DNA of 64,000 bases from RPQJ01 sp963748985 (GTDB lineage: Bacteria > Pseudomonadota > Gammaproteobacteria > Steroidobacterales > Steroidobacteraceae). Below the pieces are notes generated by a model. The model did no database searches. It worked only from the letters and a program-made list of their open reading frames with translations, and had not been told where the DNA came from. The position numbers were made by a program, and so were the translations under genes. How positions within the stretch are numbered: position 1 is the first letter of the stretch; every line of letters begins with the position of its first letter. Positions 35,322 to 44,349 of this stretch are shown here, piece after piece. The stretch spans positions 124,001 to 188,000 of the forward strand of contig CAVVKQ010000001.1 of the NCBI GenBank assembly GCA_963748985.1. Direction: 5' to 3'.

Positions 35322-37217
35322 ATGACACAGGCCGACGGCGTCGCGGAGTTCACCCTCAAGGCAATCGTCGTCGGCGTAGTGCTCGGCATCGTGTTCGGTG
35401 CCGCCAACGCCTACCTCGGCCTGCGGGTGGGCATGACCGTGTCGGCGTCGATCCCCGCCGCCGTGATGACCGTCGCGGTCTTTCGCCTGTTGCGCGCACG
35501 CGGCACGATCCTCGAAGCCAACCTCTCGCAGACCGTCGCTTCGGCCTCCACCGCGCTCGCGACGGGCACGATCTTCACCATTCCCGCGCTGTTCCTGTGG
35601 GGCGCCACCCCGCCGTACCTGCAGGTCGTGGCGCTCGCGTTCCTGGGCGCGGTGCTGGGCATCGCCGCGATGGTGCCGCTGCGGCGGCTGCTGATCGTCA
35701 AGGCGCACGACGAGTTGCCGTACCCCGAAGGCACGGCCTGCGCCGCAGTGTTGCGCGCGACGGCAGATGAATCGAGCGGCGCGGCGAATGCCAGCGTGTG
35801 GATCTTCCGCGGCATGGCGGCTGGTGCCGTGGTAAAGGTCGTCATCTCGCTGGCTTACCTGTTGCCCGGCGAAATCGGCTTCGCCTTGCCGGTGTTGCCG
35901 AAAGCGGAACTCGCGCTCGAGATCGCACCGGCGCTGCTCGGCGTGGGTTACATCCTCGGTTACCGGCAAGCGGCTGTTTGCGTGGCGGGCGCGCTGATCT
36001 CGGCTGTCGTAATTACGCCGCTGATCGCCTGGATGGGCGCGGCAATGACGCAACCGCTTTATCCGGAAACGCAGCGGCTCATCGTCGACATGGACGCCGG
36101 CGACATCTGGTCGCGCTACGTTCGCTATATCGGCGCCGGTGCAGTAGCCACGGCGGGCATCCTGACGGTGCTGCGAGGCCTGCCGACGATGCTGGATGCG
36201 TTCACGTCCGTTGCACGCGGCATGCAGGACAGCGACGCACGCGACGGCGGTGCGACGTTGCGCACCGATCGCGACCTGCCCGCCAGCTTCGTCTTCGGTG
36301 GCGTGGCGTTCGTGGTGCTGACCGCCGGCCTGGTGCCCGGTGTCTTTGCGGGCGAGATGGCGCCACTGCAGCGCGCGATCCTCGCATGTGGCGTCGGTGT
36401 GTTCGGCGTGCTGTTCGTCGCGGTCGCCGCCCGCATCGTCGGCATCGTGGGCGTCTCGTCGCAACCCACCTCCGGCATCGCGCTGGTGACATTGCTCGGT
36501 ACCGCCTCGGTCTTCGCCGCAGCCGGGTGGGTCAATCTCGACGCGCGTGCAGGCGTGCTGACGGTCGGTACGATCGTGGCAGTCGCGGCGAGCAAGGCTG
36601 GCGACATCTCGCAGGACCTCAAGACGGGATGGCTGGTCGGCGCCACCCCGGCGCGTCAGCAGCTCGGCCAGCTCATTGGCGCGGCCTTTGCCTGCTGGGC
36701 TGTGGCAGCGACCGTGATGCTGCTCGGCAATGCGTACGAATTCGGATCCAGGGAAATTCCCGCGCCACAGGCGACGCTGATGAAGACGATCATCGAAGGC
36801 GTGCTGGCGGGAGCGCTGCCGTGGGACCTGGTGCTGACCGGCGCCGGCCTCGCGATCGCTGCGATGCTGTGCGGCGTGTCGGGGCTCGCATTCTCGATCG
36901 GGATCTACCTGCCGCTCGCGACGATGGCGCCGCTGTTCGTCGGCGGTTGCGTGCGGGCGCTCGTCGAGCGCAACCGCACGCCGGGTGCAGCGAGCGAAAG
37001 CGACACCGGCATCCTGGCGGCTTCGGGCCTGGTCGCCGGCGAAGGACTCGCGGGAGTCGCCATCGCGGGTCTCGTCGCGGCAGGTATCGCGCCGAAGGCG
37101 ATCGATCCGCGGCTTGGGGGACTGGCCGGCGAACTCGGCGCGCTGATCGTCGCGCTTGGGATCTGCTATTTCCTGTTGCGTGGTGGGCGACAGAGCGCGT
37201 CCGCCAAGGTCGCCTGA
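35322..37217 (+). CDS. OPT family oligopeptide transporter
   Basis: Inner-membrane secondary transporter of 631 residues with about 14-16 hydrophobic segments. 'EFTLKAIVVGVVLGIVFGA' and 'NAYLGLRVGMTVSASIPAAV' near residues 8 and 29, 'DELPYPEGTACAAVLRA' near 128 and 'VGIVGVSSQPTSGIALVTLL' near 371 are signatures of the OPT superfamily (oligopeptide or metal-chelate import). Prokaryotic members of this length may import small peptides; the substrate is unknown. The ATG at 35322 follows the short divergent region with glpK. Confidence 0.88.
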   Translation: MTQADGVAEFTLKAIVVGVVLGIVFGAANAYLGLRVGMTVSASIPAAVMTVAVFRLLRARGTILEANLSQTVASASTALATGTIFTIPALFLWGATPPYLQVVALAFLGAVLGIAAMVPLRRLLIVKAHDELPYPEGTACAAVLRATADESSGAANASVWIFRGMAAGAVVKVVISLAYLLPGEIGFALPVLPKAELALEIAPALLGVGYILGYRQAAVCVAGALISAVVITPLIAWMGAAMTQPLYPETQRLIVDMDAGDIWSRYVRYIGAGAVATAGILTVLRGLPTMLDAFTSVARGMQDSDARDGGATLRTDRDLPASFVFGGVAFVVLTAGLVPGVFAGEMAPLQRAILACGVGVFGVLFVAVAARIVGIVGVSSQPTSGIALVTLLGTASVFAAAGWVNLDARAGVLTVGTIVAVAASKAGDISQDLKTGWLVGATPARQQLGQLIGAAFACWAVAATVMLLGNAYEFGSREIPAPQATLMKTIIEGVLAGALPWDLVLTGAGLAIAAMLCGVSGLAFSIGIYLPLATMAPLFVGGCVRALVERNRTPGAASESDTGILAASGLVAGEGLAGVAIAGLVAAGIAPKAIDPRLGGLAGELGALIVALGICYFLLRGGRQSASAKVA

Positions 37218-37257
37218 AGCTGTCGCCCGTCGCCCGTTGCGCGGACGCAGGCTCGTG

Positions 37258-38751
37258 TCAGTGCTGCGCGAGCCACGCGTCCAGGATTTTCTCGCTGTCC
37301 GCGGCCAGGTGCACACCGAGCTTGCTGCGGCGATAGAGGATGTCCTGTGCCGTGCGGGCGAATTCCGCAGCGCGCAGATAATGGACCTCCTGCGCATACA
37401 GGCCGGGCAGTACTTCCTCGCCGAGATCCGTGACCTTCGAGCATCCGGCGAGCAGCCGGTCCATGCGCGTCCCGTACGCACGTGCGTAGCGGTGCAGCAA
37501 TGCGGGTGAGAGCCAGCCGTAACGAACTTTCACCTGCGCCAGGAAGCGCTCGAAGTCGGCGTCGGGCATGTCGCCGCCCGGCAGCGGAGTTGCCGCAGTC
37601 CACGCAACCGAGGCATGGTCGAGCGCGGGAGCGAGCAGGTCGACCACCTGTTCTGCGAGCTTGCGGTACGTGGTGAGCTTGCCCCCGTATATGGACAGCA
37701 GCGGCGGTCCGGAGCGATCAAAATCGATGACGTAATCGCGCGTCACGCTTTTCGGATCGTCCATCGAAGCGGCAAGCAGCGGGCGCAGGCCGGCAAAGGT
37801 CCAGACGACATCGTTCACGCCGAGGTCGCGCTGAAAGTACCGGTTGGCCATGTCGAGCAGGTACGCCTGCTCGGCCGCGGCGATCGCAGGGTGCGCGAGG
37901 TCGCCCGTGTATTCGCTTTCCGTCGTGCCGATCAACGTGAAGGCGTGCTCGTAGGGCAACGCGAACACGATGCGGCCGTCGGGAGCCTGGAAGATGTACG
38001 CAAAATCGTGCTCGAACAACCTGCGCACGACGATGTGGCTGCCGCGGATCTGGCGCGGATGGTGCCGGGCTGGCGTCGGCGTGCAGCGGTCGAGGAACTC
38101 CGCGACCCACGGTCCCGCCGCGTTCACCACGATCCGCGCTCGCACTGTTCGTTCGCGACCGTCGGCTGTGAGCAGTGTCGCGATCCACTCCCCGCCATCA
38201 CGCCGCAGGCTGACGCAGGCCGTGCGAGTCAGCACCTCGGCGCCGCGTTCGAAAGCATCGACGGCATTGGCAACGACCAGTCGCGCATCGTCGACCCAGC
38301 CATCCGAGTATTCGAAGCCCGTGCGGTAACCCGGTTCGAGCGGTTGCCCGGCGGGATGCGTCCGCAGGTCGATCGTCTTCGACGCCGGCAGAGTCCTGCG
38401 CGTCGCGAGGTGGTCGTACAGGAAGAGCCCGGCGCGGATCATCCACGCGGGTCGCAGGTGCGAGTCGTGCGGCAGCACGAAGCGCAGCGGCCACGACAGA
38501 TGCGGTGCTGAAGCCAGCACCACCTCGCGCTCCTGCAGCGATTTCCGCACCAGGCCGAAGTCGTAGTATTCGAGATAGCGGAGTCCGCCGTGGACCAGCT
38601 TGGTGCTGGCCGAGGACGTGTGCGACGCCAGGTCGTGCTGCTCGCAGAGCACCGTGCGCAGGCCGCGTCCCGCCGCATCGCGCGCGACACCTGCGCCATT
38701 GATTCCGCCTCCGACGACAAGGACGTCGCAGGTCGCGGGCACCGTGGTCAA
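37258..38751 (-). CDS. glpD: Aerobic glycerol-3-phosphate dehydrogenase
   Basis: Membrane-associated FAD enzyme (497 residues) that oxidises glycerol 3-phosphate to dihydroxyacetone phosphate and passes electrons to ubiquinone. The FAD site is 'CDVLVVGGGINGAGVARDA' (residues 8-26), followed by 'TSSASTKLVHGGLRYLEYYD' near 45, the family signature of GlpA/GlpD proteins. 'FAGLRPLLA' near 315 and 'IYGGKLTTYRKLAEQVVD' near 344 also fit. The start overlaps the stop of the NamZ-type gene (ATGA), so it is the last gene of a four-gene operon. Confidence 0.95.
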   Translation of the reverse strand: MTTVPATCDVLVVGGGINGAGVARDAAGRGLRTVLCEQHDLASHTSSASTKLVHGGLRYLEYYDFGLVRKSLQEREVVLASAPHLSWPLRFVLPHDSHLRPAWMIRAGLFLYDHLATRRTLPASKTIDLRTHPAGQPLEPGYRTGFEYSDGWVDDARLVVANAVDAFERGAEVLTRTACVSLRRDGGEWIATLLTADGRERTVRARIVVNAAGPWVAEFLDRCTPTPARHHPRQIRGSHIVVRRLFEHDFAYIFQAPDGRIVFALPYEHAFTLIGTTESEYTGDLAHPAIAAAEQAYLLDMANRYFQRDLGVNDVVWTFAGLRPLLAASMDDPKSVTRDYVIDFDRSGPPLLSIYGGKLTTYRKLAEQVVDLLAPALDHASVAWTAATPLPGGDMPDADFERFLAQVKVRYGWLSPALLHRYARAYGTRMDRLLAGCSKVTDLGEEVLPGLYAQEVHYLRAAEFARTAQDILYRRSKLGVHLAADSEKILDAWLAQH

Positions 38752-39953
38752 CGGTAGAGAACCACGGACGCGCGCTGCTCGTTCCAGGCGAGTTCGTCGA
38801 CGCGGGTGAGGGCTTCGAGGTCGCCGGGGAGCGCCGCGCGATCGTCGACCCAGGTGCGCAGGAGTTCACTGCCGTTGATCAGGTCGATGGCCAACCGGTC
38901 GTTTTCGTACTCGTATGGGAAGTCACGCCAGAGGTCGTAACCCGGCTGCAGGTTGCGCAGCGCCTTGAACGCCAGTGCCTGCAGGCGCCACGGACGGAAG
39001 GCCGTGTGGTCGTATGAGCCGTCTTCGACGTGCGTCTGCAGTCCCGCGCAGAGCAGACCCTGGTGCTTGTGGAACGTCGGCTCGAACCAGCAGGAGCGCA
39101 GCCGGCATCCCGCGAGCCACTCGGGTGCGAGGCGACGCATTTCGGCAACAAGCGTGCCGATGTCGAGGTCGGGTGCGCCGAATAATTCGAGCGGGCGCGT
39201 CGTGCCGCGGCCTTCCGAGAGCGTGGTGCCTTCCAGCATCACGGTGCCCGGGTAGCAGCGCGCCATCGCAAGATTCGGCGCGTTGGGGCTCGGATTGATC
39301 CAGGCGCGTTCGCCGAGCGGCCAGCCGAAACCCGGTGCGGATTCCGGCCGCCAGCCCGTCATTTCGACGACGCGGTAGTCCACGTCGAGTCCAAGGTGGC
39401 GAATGAACCAGCGGCCCATCTCACCGAGCGTGAGCCCGTGCCGCATCGGCATTTCACCGGCGCCGACGAAACTTTCCCAGCCCGGCCGCAGGCTCAGTCC
39501 TTCGACTGGGCGGCCGATCGGATTCGGCCGGTCGAGCACCCACACGCTCTTGCCGCAGTCCGCTGCGGCTTCGAGCACGTAACGCAGCGTCGTGATGAAA
39601 GTGTAAATGCGGCAGCCGAGGTCCTGCAGGTCGACGAGAAGCACGTCGAATGTGTCGAACATGGCGGCCGTGGGGCGCCGCACTGCGCCGTAAAGGCTGA
39701 AGATCGGTATACCCAGGCGCGGGTCGTCATAGTCCGGCGACTCGACCATGTTGTCCTGCTTGTCGCCACGCAAGCCGTGCTGCGGGCCGAAAGCGGCAGT
39801 GACCCGCACGTCGGCAAGCGCGGCCAGCGCGTCGAGCGAATGCGTAAGATCGGCCGTGACCGAGGCGGGATGCGCGAGCAGCGCCACGCGGCGGCCGCGC
39901 AGGTCCTGGCGCAGTGCAGGGTCGCTGCAGAGCCGGTCGATGCCGAACTTCAC
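38748..39953 (-). CDS. DUF1343 protein, NamZ-type exo-beta-N-acetylmuramidase family
   Basis: Protein of 401 residues of the DUF1343/NamZ family, whose studied members release MurNAc from peptidoglycan chains. 'VALLAHPASVTADLTHSLDA' near residue 23, 'TAAFGPQHGLRGDKQDNMVE' near 50, 'VLLVDLQDLGCRIYTFITTL' near 100 and 'VWVLDRPNPIGR' near 133 are family blocks. I use the GTG at 39953, which overlaps the stop of the DOMON-like gene; a longer open frame upstream has no similarity. No signal peptide is seen, unlike secreted NamZ enzymes, suggesting a cytoplasmic role here (inference). Confidence 0.82.
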   Translation of the reverse strand: MKFGIDRLCSDPALRQDLRGRRVALLAHPASVTADLTHSLDALAALADVRVTAAFGPQHGLRGDKQDNMVESPDYDDPRLGIPIFSLYGAVRRPTAAMFDTFDVLLVDLQDLGCRIYTFITTLRYVLEAAADCGKSVWVLDRPNPIGRPVEGLSLRPGWESFVGAGEMPMRHGLTLGEMGRWFIRHLGLDVDYRVVEMTGWRPESAPGFGWPLGERAWINPSPNAPNLAMARCYPGTVMLEGTTLSEGRGTTRPLELFGAPDLDIGTLVAEMRRLAPEWLAGCRLRSCWFEPTFHKHQGLLCAGLQTHVEDGSYDHTAFRPWRLQALAFKALRNLQPGYDLWRDFPYEYENDRLAIDLINGSELLRTWVDDRAALPGDLEALTRVDELAWNEQRASVVLYR

Positions 39954-40564
39954 GAGCCCGGGTTCCGCACGGCTTCCCGCAACAGGTCCGTCGAGCCGGC
40001 CGGTTGCTTGCCAACCTGGAGCACGAAGCCCAGCCGGTGGTGGAAGTCGGGCAGCGCCGAGGGATGCGTCAGCGCCCAGTAAGTCAGTCGGCCATCTTTC
40101 TCTTCGACGACGGCCGCGGCGCCTGCTCGCAATGGCGACCCGGGTTGCGGCATCGGCAGTTCGGCAAGGTACGTCACGGCCGTGAGCACCAGGCCGCGCT
40201 GGGTGGGCCGCACCGCCACACGCGGGGGCCGCCGCACTTCGATGGGAGTCATTCCGCGCCGATAAGCGACGAATCCGTACATCGCCCACTCGGTCGACGG
40301 TGAGAAATTCAGTTCGCAGTACGCATCGCTGTCGGGGAGCGCGACGAAGACTTCGAAACACGTGTGACGCCACAGTTCGTCGGTGCGTGCGGCTGGACGC
40401 AACTTCGGCAGCACGACCTGCGACATGTCGGCGTCCAGCGCGAACCGCACGGCGAGCTTGCCGGCGCCGCCGATGCGCGCACTCGCTGTGATGCCACGCA
40501 CCGCGGTGCTCGGACTGGACGGATGACAGGCAAGGGCGACCGTCTGGGGCTTTGTTCTTCGCAT
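39950..40564 (-). CDS. DOMON-like domain protein
   Basis: Soluble protein of 204 residues with the DOMON-like fold found in bacterial cytoplasmic proteins. 'DELWRHTCFEVFVALPDSDA' near residue 61 and 'YCELNFSPSTEWAMYGFVAY' near 82 are its characteristic strands, and 'EKDGRLTYWALTHPSALPDF' near 154 follows. These proteins may bind a sugar or haem-like ligand; nothing is established. It overlaps the start of the NamZ-type gene by 4 nt and lies 24 nt after the patatin-like gene. Confidence 0.8.
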   Translation of the reverse strand: MRRTKPQTVALACHPSSPSTAVRGITASARIGGAGKLAVRFALDADMSQVVLPKLRPAARTDELWRHTCFEVFVALPDSDAYCELNFSPSTEWAMYGFVAYRRGMTPIEVRRPPRVAVRPTQRGLVLTAVTYLAELPMPQPGSPLRAGAAAVVEEKDGRLTYWALTHPSALPDFHHRLGFVLQVGKQPAGSTDLLREAVRNPGS

Positions 40565-40588
40565 CGGACCGATTCTAATGGGACCGGC

Positions 40589-41668
40589 TCAGATTGGCTC
40601 GATCAACGTCGGGTCCGGCCGCTCCATCCAGCCGAGGACCGCTGCGGCGAACCGGCCGCACTCCGCGATGGCCGTTTCCCACGCGCGGATCCTGCCCGCA
40701 TGGTCGGGCCCGTAGCGATAGAAATCCTGCCGTTCCGGCAGCTTGCCGTGCGGCAGCGTGGCCAGGAAGTCTGGTGACGGCGCGACGAGCAACATGTCAT
40801 CGAGCCACGGATGGGCGCGGGGCGAGCGGCGCCACGGCAGGTGCTTGTCGAGCCAGCCCGGGGTGACGAAATCGTTGAAGTGCGGATAGAAAACGATGCG
40901 CTCCGCCGAGCGACGTCGCGAATAGGGCAGCAGCAGGTGGTAGTCAATGAGCGCCCCATCCCAGTAAAGCCCGGGAGGCGCGCCGGCGATGCCACGAACG
41001 GGGGAGGCCAGCAGTGGAATGGTGCCCGTCGCCAACAGGGCATCTTCGGCGTTGGCCGTGTCGAGGCCGACGCGGACCAGGCCGAACTCGTCGAATGCAT
41101 CGCCGTCGAACACGCTGGGCCCGGGCCCGGCATGGAAGACGACGCGCTCGAGGTGGCTTGCCAGGCGCGAGCGCGAAACGGCATTGCTCAGCACGGCCCG
41201 CCCGAACGCCATTTTCGATTCGCGACCGTGCAGCAGTCCGCGCGCACGTGAGGTCACGATGGCAAGCGTCACACCGGGTCGCCAGTGCAGGGTGCCATTG
41301 CCGCGCGCGGCGGCGGCGATTCGACGGCAGACAGCGCTGACTTCGGCTGGTGCGGGGCGCGCGCTGTAACACTGTTCGCGCACGTACGCGTGCTGGATCC
41401 GGTCGAGCGCGGCCAGCGGGTTGTCCTGCGCCAGCGCTGCCATGCGCCACGCACCCACCGATGCGCCGATGAGTTCCACGGGACGGCCTTCGGGCAGCCA
41501 GCCGTGTTGCAGCAGCAGGCGGTCGAAGGGCAGCAGCGCCAGGCCTTTGGGTCCACCTGCGGCCGCCGGGATGCACTCGATGTCGCCCGGGGTCAGCCCG
41601 CGGTCGAGCACGTGGCGCAAGGCGCGCGGGCCGGCACGCAGGATGAATGGGCGGGAACGGTCGCTCAT
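40589..41668 (-). CDS. Patatin-like phospholipase family protein
   Basis: Protein of 359 residues with a patatin-type Ser-Asp dyad. The oxyanion loop is 'AAAGGPKGLALL' near residue 36, the nucleophile is in 'LIGASVGAWRMAALA' near 66 (GxSxG), and the Asp is in 'LYWDGALIDYHLLLP' near 229 (DGA). Bacterial members hydrolyse phospholipids or other acyl esters. The ATG at 41668 is favoured over the GTG at 41695 since AGGA lies upstream of it. It is the first gene of the glpD operon. Confidence 0.78.
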   Translation of the reverse strand: MSDRSRPFILRAGPRALRHVLDRGLTPGDIECIPAAAGGPKGLALLPFDRLLLQHGWLPEGRPVELIGASVGAWRMAALAQDNPLAALDRIQHAYVREQCYSARPAPAEVSAVCRRIAAAARGNGTLHWRPGVTLAIVTSRARGLLHGRESKMAFGRAVLSNAVSRSRLASHLERVVFHAGPGPSVFDGDAFDEFGLVRVGLDTANAEDALLATGTIPLLASPVRGIAGAPPGLYWDGALIDYHLLLPYSRRRSAERIVFYPHFNDFVTPGWLDKHLPWRRSPRAHPWLDDMLLVAPSPDFLATLPHGKLPERQDFYRYGPDHAGRIRAWETAIAECGRFAAAVLGWMERPDPTLIEPI

Positions 41669-41760
41669 CGGGGGAGCGATCCTAGCAGCTCGCACGACGG
41701 GTCCGCAGCGCTGCGCTACGATTCGGATAAGGGGCGCAGGTCACGGACAGGGAGCGGACA

Positions 41761-42408
41761 TTGGACACGACTGCATCGATCGTCATCTGCGTGGCAGCCG
41801 TGGCCGGACTGCTGGTCGCCGAGCGGCGCGAATCACAGGTTGGCAAGTGGTGCACGAAGCCGGTCGCCTCGGCGGGGTTCATTGCGGTCGCCGTATTCTC
41901 GGGTGCGCTCGATTCGGACTACGGGCGGCTGATCCTGTTCGGCCTCGGTCTCTGCCTGCTCGGGGACGTCCTGTTGATCCCCGAGGGCCGCCTCGCGGTG
42001 TTCCGGGCCGGTGTGTTCGCGTTCCTGGCCGGGCACGTCGCGTTTGCCGCTGCGTTTGTGACGCAGCCGCGCAGCTTGCCCTGGCTGGCCGTCGCGGCTG
42101 TGGCACTTGCGCTGGCGCTGTCGGGCGTGTGGCGCTGGCTCAGTCCCAGCCTGCCGGCAGACATGCGTCGGCCAGTGCAGGCCTACTTCCTGGTCATCGG
42201 TGTCATGACGGCATTGGCCTGCGCAGTCAGCGGGGCAGGCGGTCCGCCCATCGTTGCCGCGGGCGCGATTGCCTTCACGGCTTCCGATATTTCGGTGGCG
42301 CGTGATCGCTTCGTCCACCAGGAGTTCGCCAATCGCGCGTGGGGGTTGCCGCTGTATTACCTTGCGCAGGTGCTGCTGGCGCTGAGCCCGTCCGTGATCA
42401 GCAGCTGA
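41761..42408 (+). CDS. YhhN family lysoplasmalogenase-like membrane protein
   Basis: Inner-membrane protein of 215 residues with about seven or eight helices. 'LGLCLLGDVLLIPEGR' near residue 62, 'FLAGHVAFAAAFV' near 88 and the C-terminal 'ASDISVARDRFV' and 'WGLPLYYLAQVLLALS' are the YhhN/TMEM86 signatures; studied members hydrolyse the vinyl-ether bond of lysoplasmalogens. The start is a TTG at 41761 with GGGAG 7 nt before it. It is divergent from the patatin-like gene, fitting a lipid-turnover theme. Confidence 0.85.
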   Translation: MDTTASIVICVAAVAGLLVAERRESQVGKWCTKPVASAGFIAVAVFSGALDSDYGRLILFGLGLCLLGDVLLIPEGRLAVFRAGVFAFLAGHVAFAAAFVTQPRSLPWLAVAAVALALALSGVWRWLSPSLPADMRRPVQAYFLVIGVMTALACAVSGAGGPPIVAAGAIAFTASDISVARDRFVHQEFANRAWGLPLYYLAQVLLALSPSVISS

Positions 42409-42426
42409 TCTACCGCGGCAACGACG

Positions 42427-43146
42427 ATGCTGCAGTCCAGCGAGTCCCTGCCTGATGTGCCGCGCTTACCTGCGCCGTGGGCGCTGCGCGGGCACGCGTG
42501 GATGGTGGCGCTGCGGTTGCCCGCCGGCGATCCGGCACGGACGGCCTTTGTTCCCGCCGATCTCCGCGCCACGGTGCAGTCGGCGTTTTCAGTGCTGATG
42601 TGCGTCGTCTACGACGAGGCGCCCTGCGGGCCTTACCGCGAGCTGCTCTTCATTCCTGGCACGATGCATTTCGGCGACGCGCGCCATCCCTCCATCAGCC
42701 GCATCCTGGTGTCGACCTGGAACAGCGTCGTCAACGGTCGCAGCAACTGGGGCATTCCGAAAGATCGGGCCGACTTCGACTGGACTCGCAGCGAAACCGG
42801 CGACCACTGGCGCGTGACCAGCGACGGCAGGGAGCTGTGCTCGCTAGAATTCACCGAGCCGACGGGCGTGCGGCTGCCGCTCAGCACAGCCTGGGTCCCG
42901 CGCAGACTGGGCACCCTCGCGCAGCGGCAGGACGGCCGGACCTGCTATTACCGTCCCGAAGCCACGGGCAGCCTGCGACTTTGCCGGCTGCGCCAGTGGC
43001 GCTTCGAGCCGGAACTGTTCCCGGACTTGTCGCGCGCAACCGTGCTCACGGCGGCACGCATCGAAGGCTTCAGGATGGTTTTTCCGGTTGCGCTCGAATC
43101 GAGACAGGACGGGTCACGTCCGTGTGAACCCGCCCCGCATCGATGA
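42427..43146 (+). CDS. Acetoacetate decarboxylase family protein
   Basis: Protein of 239 residues related to acetoacetate decarboxylase. The core 'ILVSTWNSVVNGRSNWGIPK' near residue 98 carries the Lys in GIPK that corresponds to the Schiff-base lysine of the family; 'ELLFIPGTMHFG' near 71 and 'PEATGSLRLCRLRQWRFE' near 178 also fit the beta-cone fold. Many members act on other oxo acids or intradiol-type substrates. It starts 18 nt after the lysoplasmalogenase gene, possibly one transcript. Confidence 0.7.
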   Translation: MLQSSESLPDVPRLPAPWALRGHAWMVALRLPAGDPARTAFVPADLRATVQSAFSVLMCVVYDEAPCGPYRELLFIPGTMHFGDARHPSISRILVSTWNSVVNGRSNWGIPKDRADFDWTRSETGDHWRVTSDGRELCSLEFTEPTGVRLPLSTAWVPRRLGTLAQRQDGRTCYYRPEATGSLRLCRLRQWRFEPELFPDLSRATVLTAARIEGFRMVFPVALESRQDGSRPCEPAPHR

Positions 43147-43159
43147 CCGTCCTGATCGC

Positions 43160-43522
43160 TCAACCCACGTTGTGCACGTCACCGGTCGTGTGCAGTGCCT
43201 GCAGTTCGCGACTGCCGACCTCGTCCACCGCCCGGTTCAGCGTGCTGTCGTAGCACGAGCGGTACTGCATCCGGCGCTGCAGGTCCCGCGTGTACCGTTC
43301 CTTGCCGCAGGCGCGTTCCGCGGCTTCCGACAGTCGCGCGTACAGCACCCTGGTGCCGGCGATACTCTCAAGGTCGAGGTCTGAGTACTTCACCACGACG
43401 CTGTCGTAGTGGGTGCCCGTCCGGTCATGGTCGCCAGCCTGTGCGGTGGCGGCGAAGCCGGCCGTCGCAGCGAAGGCGAACATCGTGACGAGCATCCGGG
43501 ATATCTGTGTGTTCGATTGCAT
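43160..43522 (-). CDS. UrcA family protein
   Basis: Small exported protein of 120 residues. A signal peptide ends at 'AATAQA|GDH' (residue 30). The mature part has 'VVVKYSDLDLESIAGTRVLY' and 'RLSEAAERACG...YRSCYDSTLNRAV', with two conserved Cys, the pattern of the UrcA family common in xanthomonads, sphingomonads and relatives; its function is unknown. The ATG at 43522 has AGGAGA upstream. Confidence 0.85.
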   Translation of the reverse strand: MQSNTQISRMLVTMFAFAATAGFAATAQAGDHDRTGTHYDSVVVKYSDLDLESIAGTRVLYARLSEAAERACGKERYTRDLQRRMQYRSCYDSTLNRAVDEVGSRELQALHTTGDVHNVG

Positions 43523-43687
43523 GACGTTCTCTCCTGAGTGTGTCGATCGATGTGCTTCCATTCACCGCGCACTGAGTTTGACTCCGCCAACTCGCGTTTT
43601 GCCGTCGCTTCGTCGCGCCGTGCAGGCGACTCGTCGCAGTCCGTCTGCTAAGGTTGCCTGCGCCGCCTCCGCGGCCGGTGCCGGCCC

Positions 43688-44272
43688 ATGCTCTTGTTCA
43701 AGATCGCGTACACGGCATTCGTCCTGCTCGTGGTCGCGATCTGGTGGCGCCACTACAGCTGGCGCAACTTCCTGTGGTTCTCCGACATCGCGTTCATCGG
43801 CGCGGTGCCTGCACTCTGGCTGCAGAGTTCTGCGCTGGCGAGCGTGCTGGCCGTCGCCGTGCTGGTGCCCGAGATTCTCTGGAACGTGGATTTCCTGGCG
43901 CGAATGGCGTTGCGACGCCGCATCACGGGCCTGACGGATTACATGTTCGAGCCCGAGCGTCCGCGACTGCTGCGTGGCCTGTCGCTGTTTCACGTGCCGT
44001 TGCCGCTCGTGCTGCTGTGGATGGTGCGCGAGTACGGTTACGACGGGCGGGCGGGCCTGGCAGGTGCCGTACTGCTGGCCGCGGTGGTGCTGCCGTGGAG
44101 CCGAGCGGTCAGTACGCCGGAACGCAACATCAACTGGACACATGGCTTCGGCGCTCGCCGGTCGTCGTTGTCGCCCGCGAGCTACGTGACGCTGCTCTTC
44201 CTCGCTTTCGTTGCGTTCGTCTTCGTGCCGACGCATGCGCTGCTGCAGGCGCTGTACGGCGTGCAGCCCTGA
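43688..44272 (+). CDS. Hypothetical multi-pass membrane protein
   Basis: Inner-membrane protein of 194 residues with about six hydrophobic segments (near 5-22, 28-45, 50-68, 95-112, 122-140 and 165-185). 'WRHYSWRNFLWFSDIAFIGA' near residue 21 and 'TPERNINWTHGFG' near 143 look distinctive but I do not recognise a named family. The ATG at 43688 is the first in-frame start. Confidence 0.65.
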   Translation: MLLFKIAYTAFVLLVVAIWWRHYSWRNFLWFSDIAFIGAVPALWLQSSALASVLAVAVLVPEILWNVDFLARMALRRRITGLTDYMFEPERPRLLRGLSLFHVPLPLVLLWMVREYGYDGRAGLAGAVLLAAVVLPWSRAVSTPERNINWTHGFGARRSSLSPASYVTLLFLAFVAFVFVPTHALLQALYGVQP

Positions 44273-44315
44273 GGTGGGCTGAGGCGCGCTGCCGGCAACT
44301 GCGGATAATCCGGAT

Positions 44316-44344
44316 CTTTACGGCGGCGACTGCTCGGCTATACT
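44316..44344 (+). promoter_or_regulatory. Sigma70-like promoter of the structured leader
   Basis: TTTACG (44317-44322) and TATACT (44339-44344) are 16 nt apart (or CTTTAC with 17). Transcription would start near 44350, about 240 nt before the next start codon. Confidence 0.55.
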
Positions 44345-44349
44345 TCGCC

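Noticed and set aside
35304..37481. A very long open frame on the minus strand opposite the OPT transporter (725 codons)
   Set aside because: Arg/His/Gln-rich without any motif and exactly antisense to a clear transporter gene; a GC-rich shadow.
38748..40373. A longer start for the NamZ-type protein (541 codons)
   Set aside because: The extra part overlaps the DOMON-like gene and lacks family similarity or a signal peptide; GTG at 39953 with a 4-nt overlap is better.
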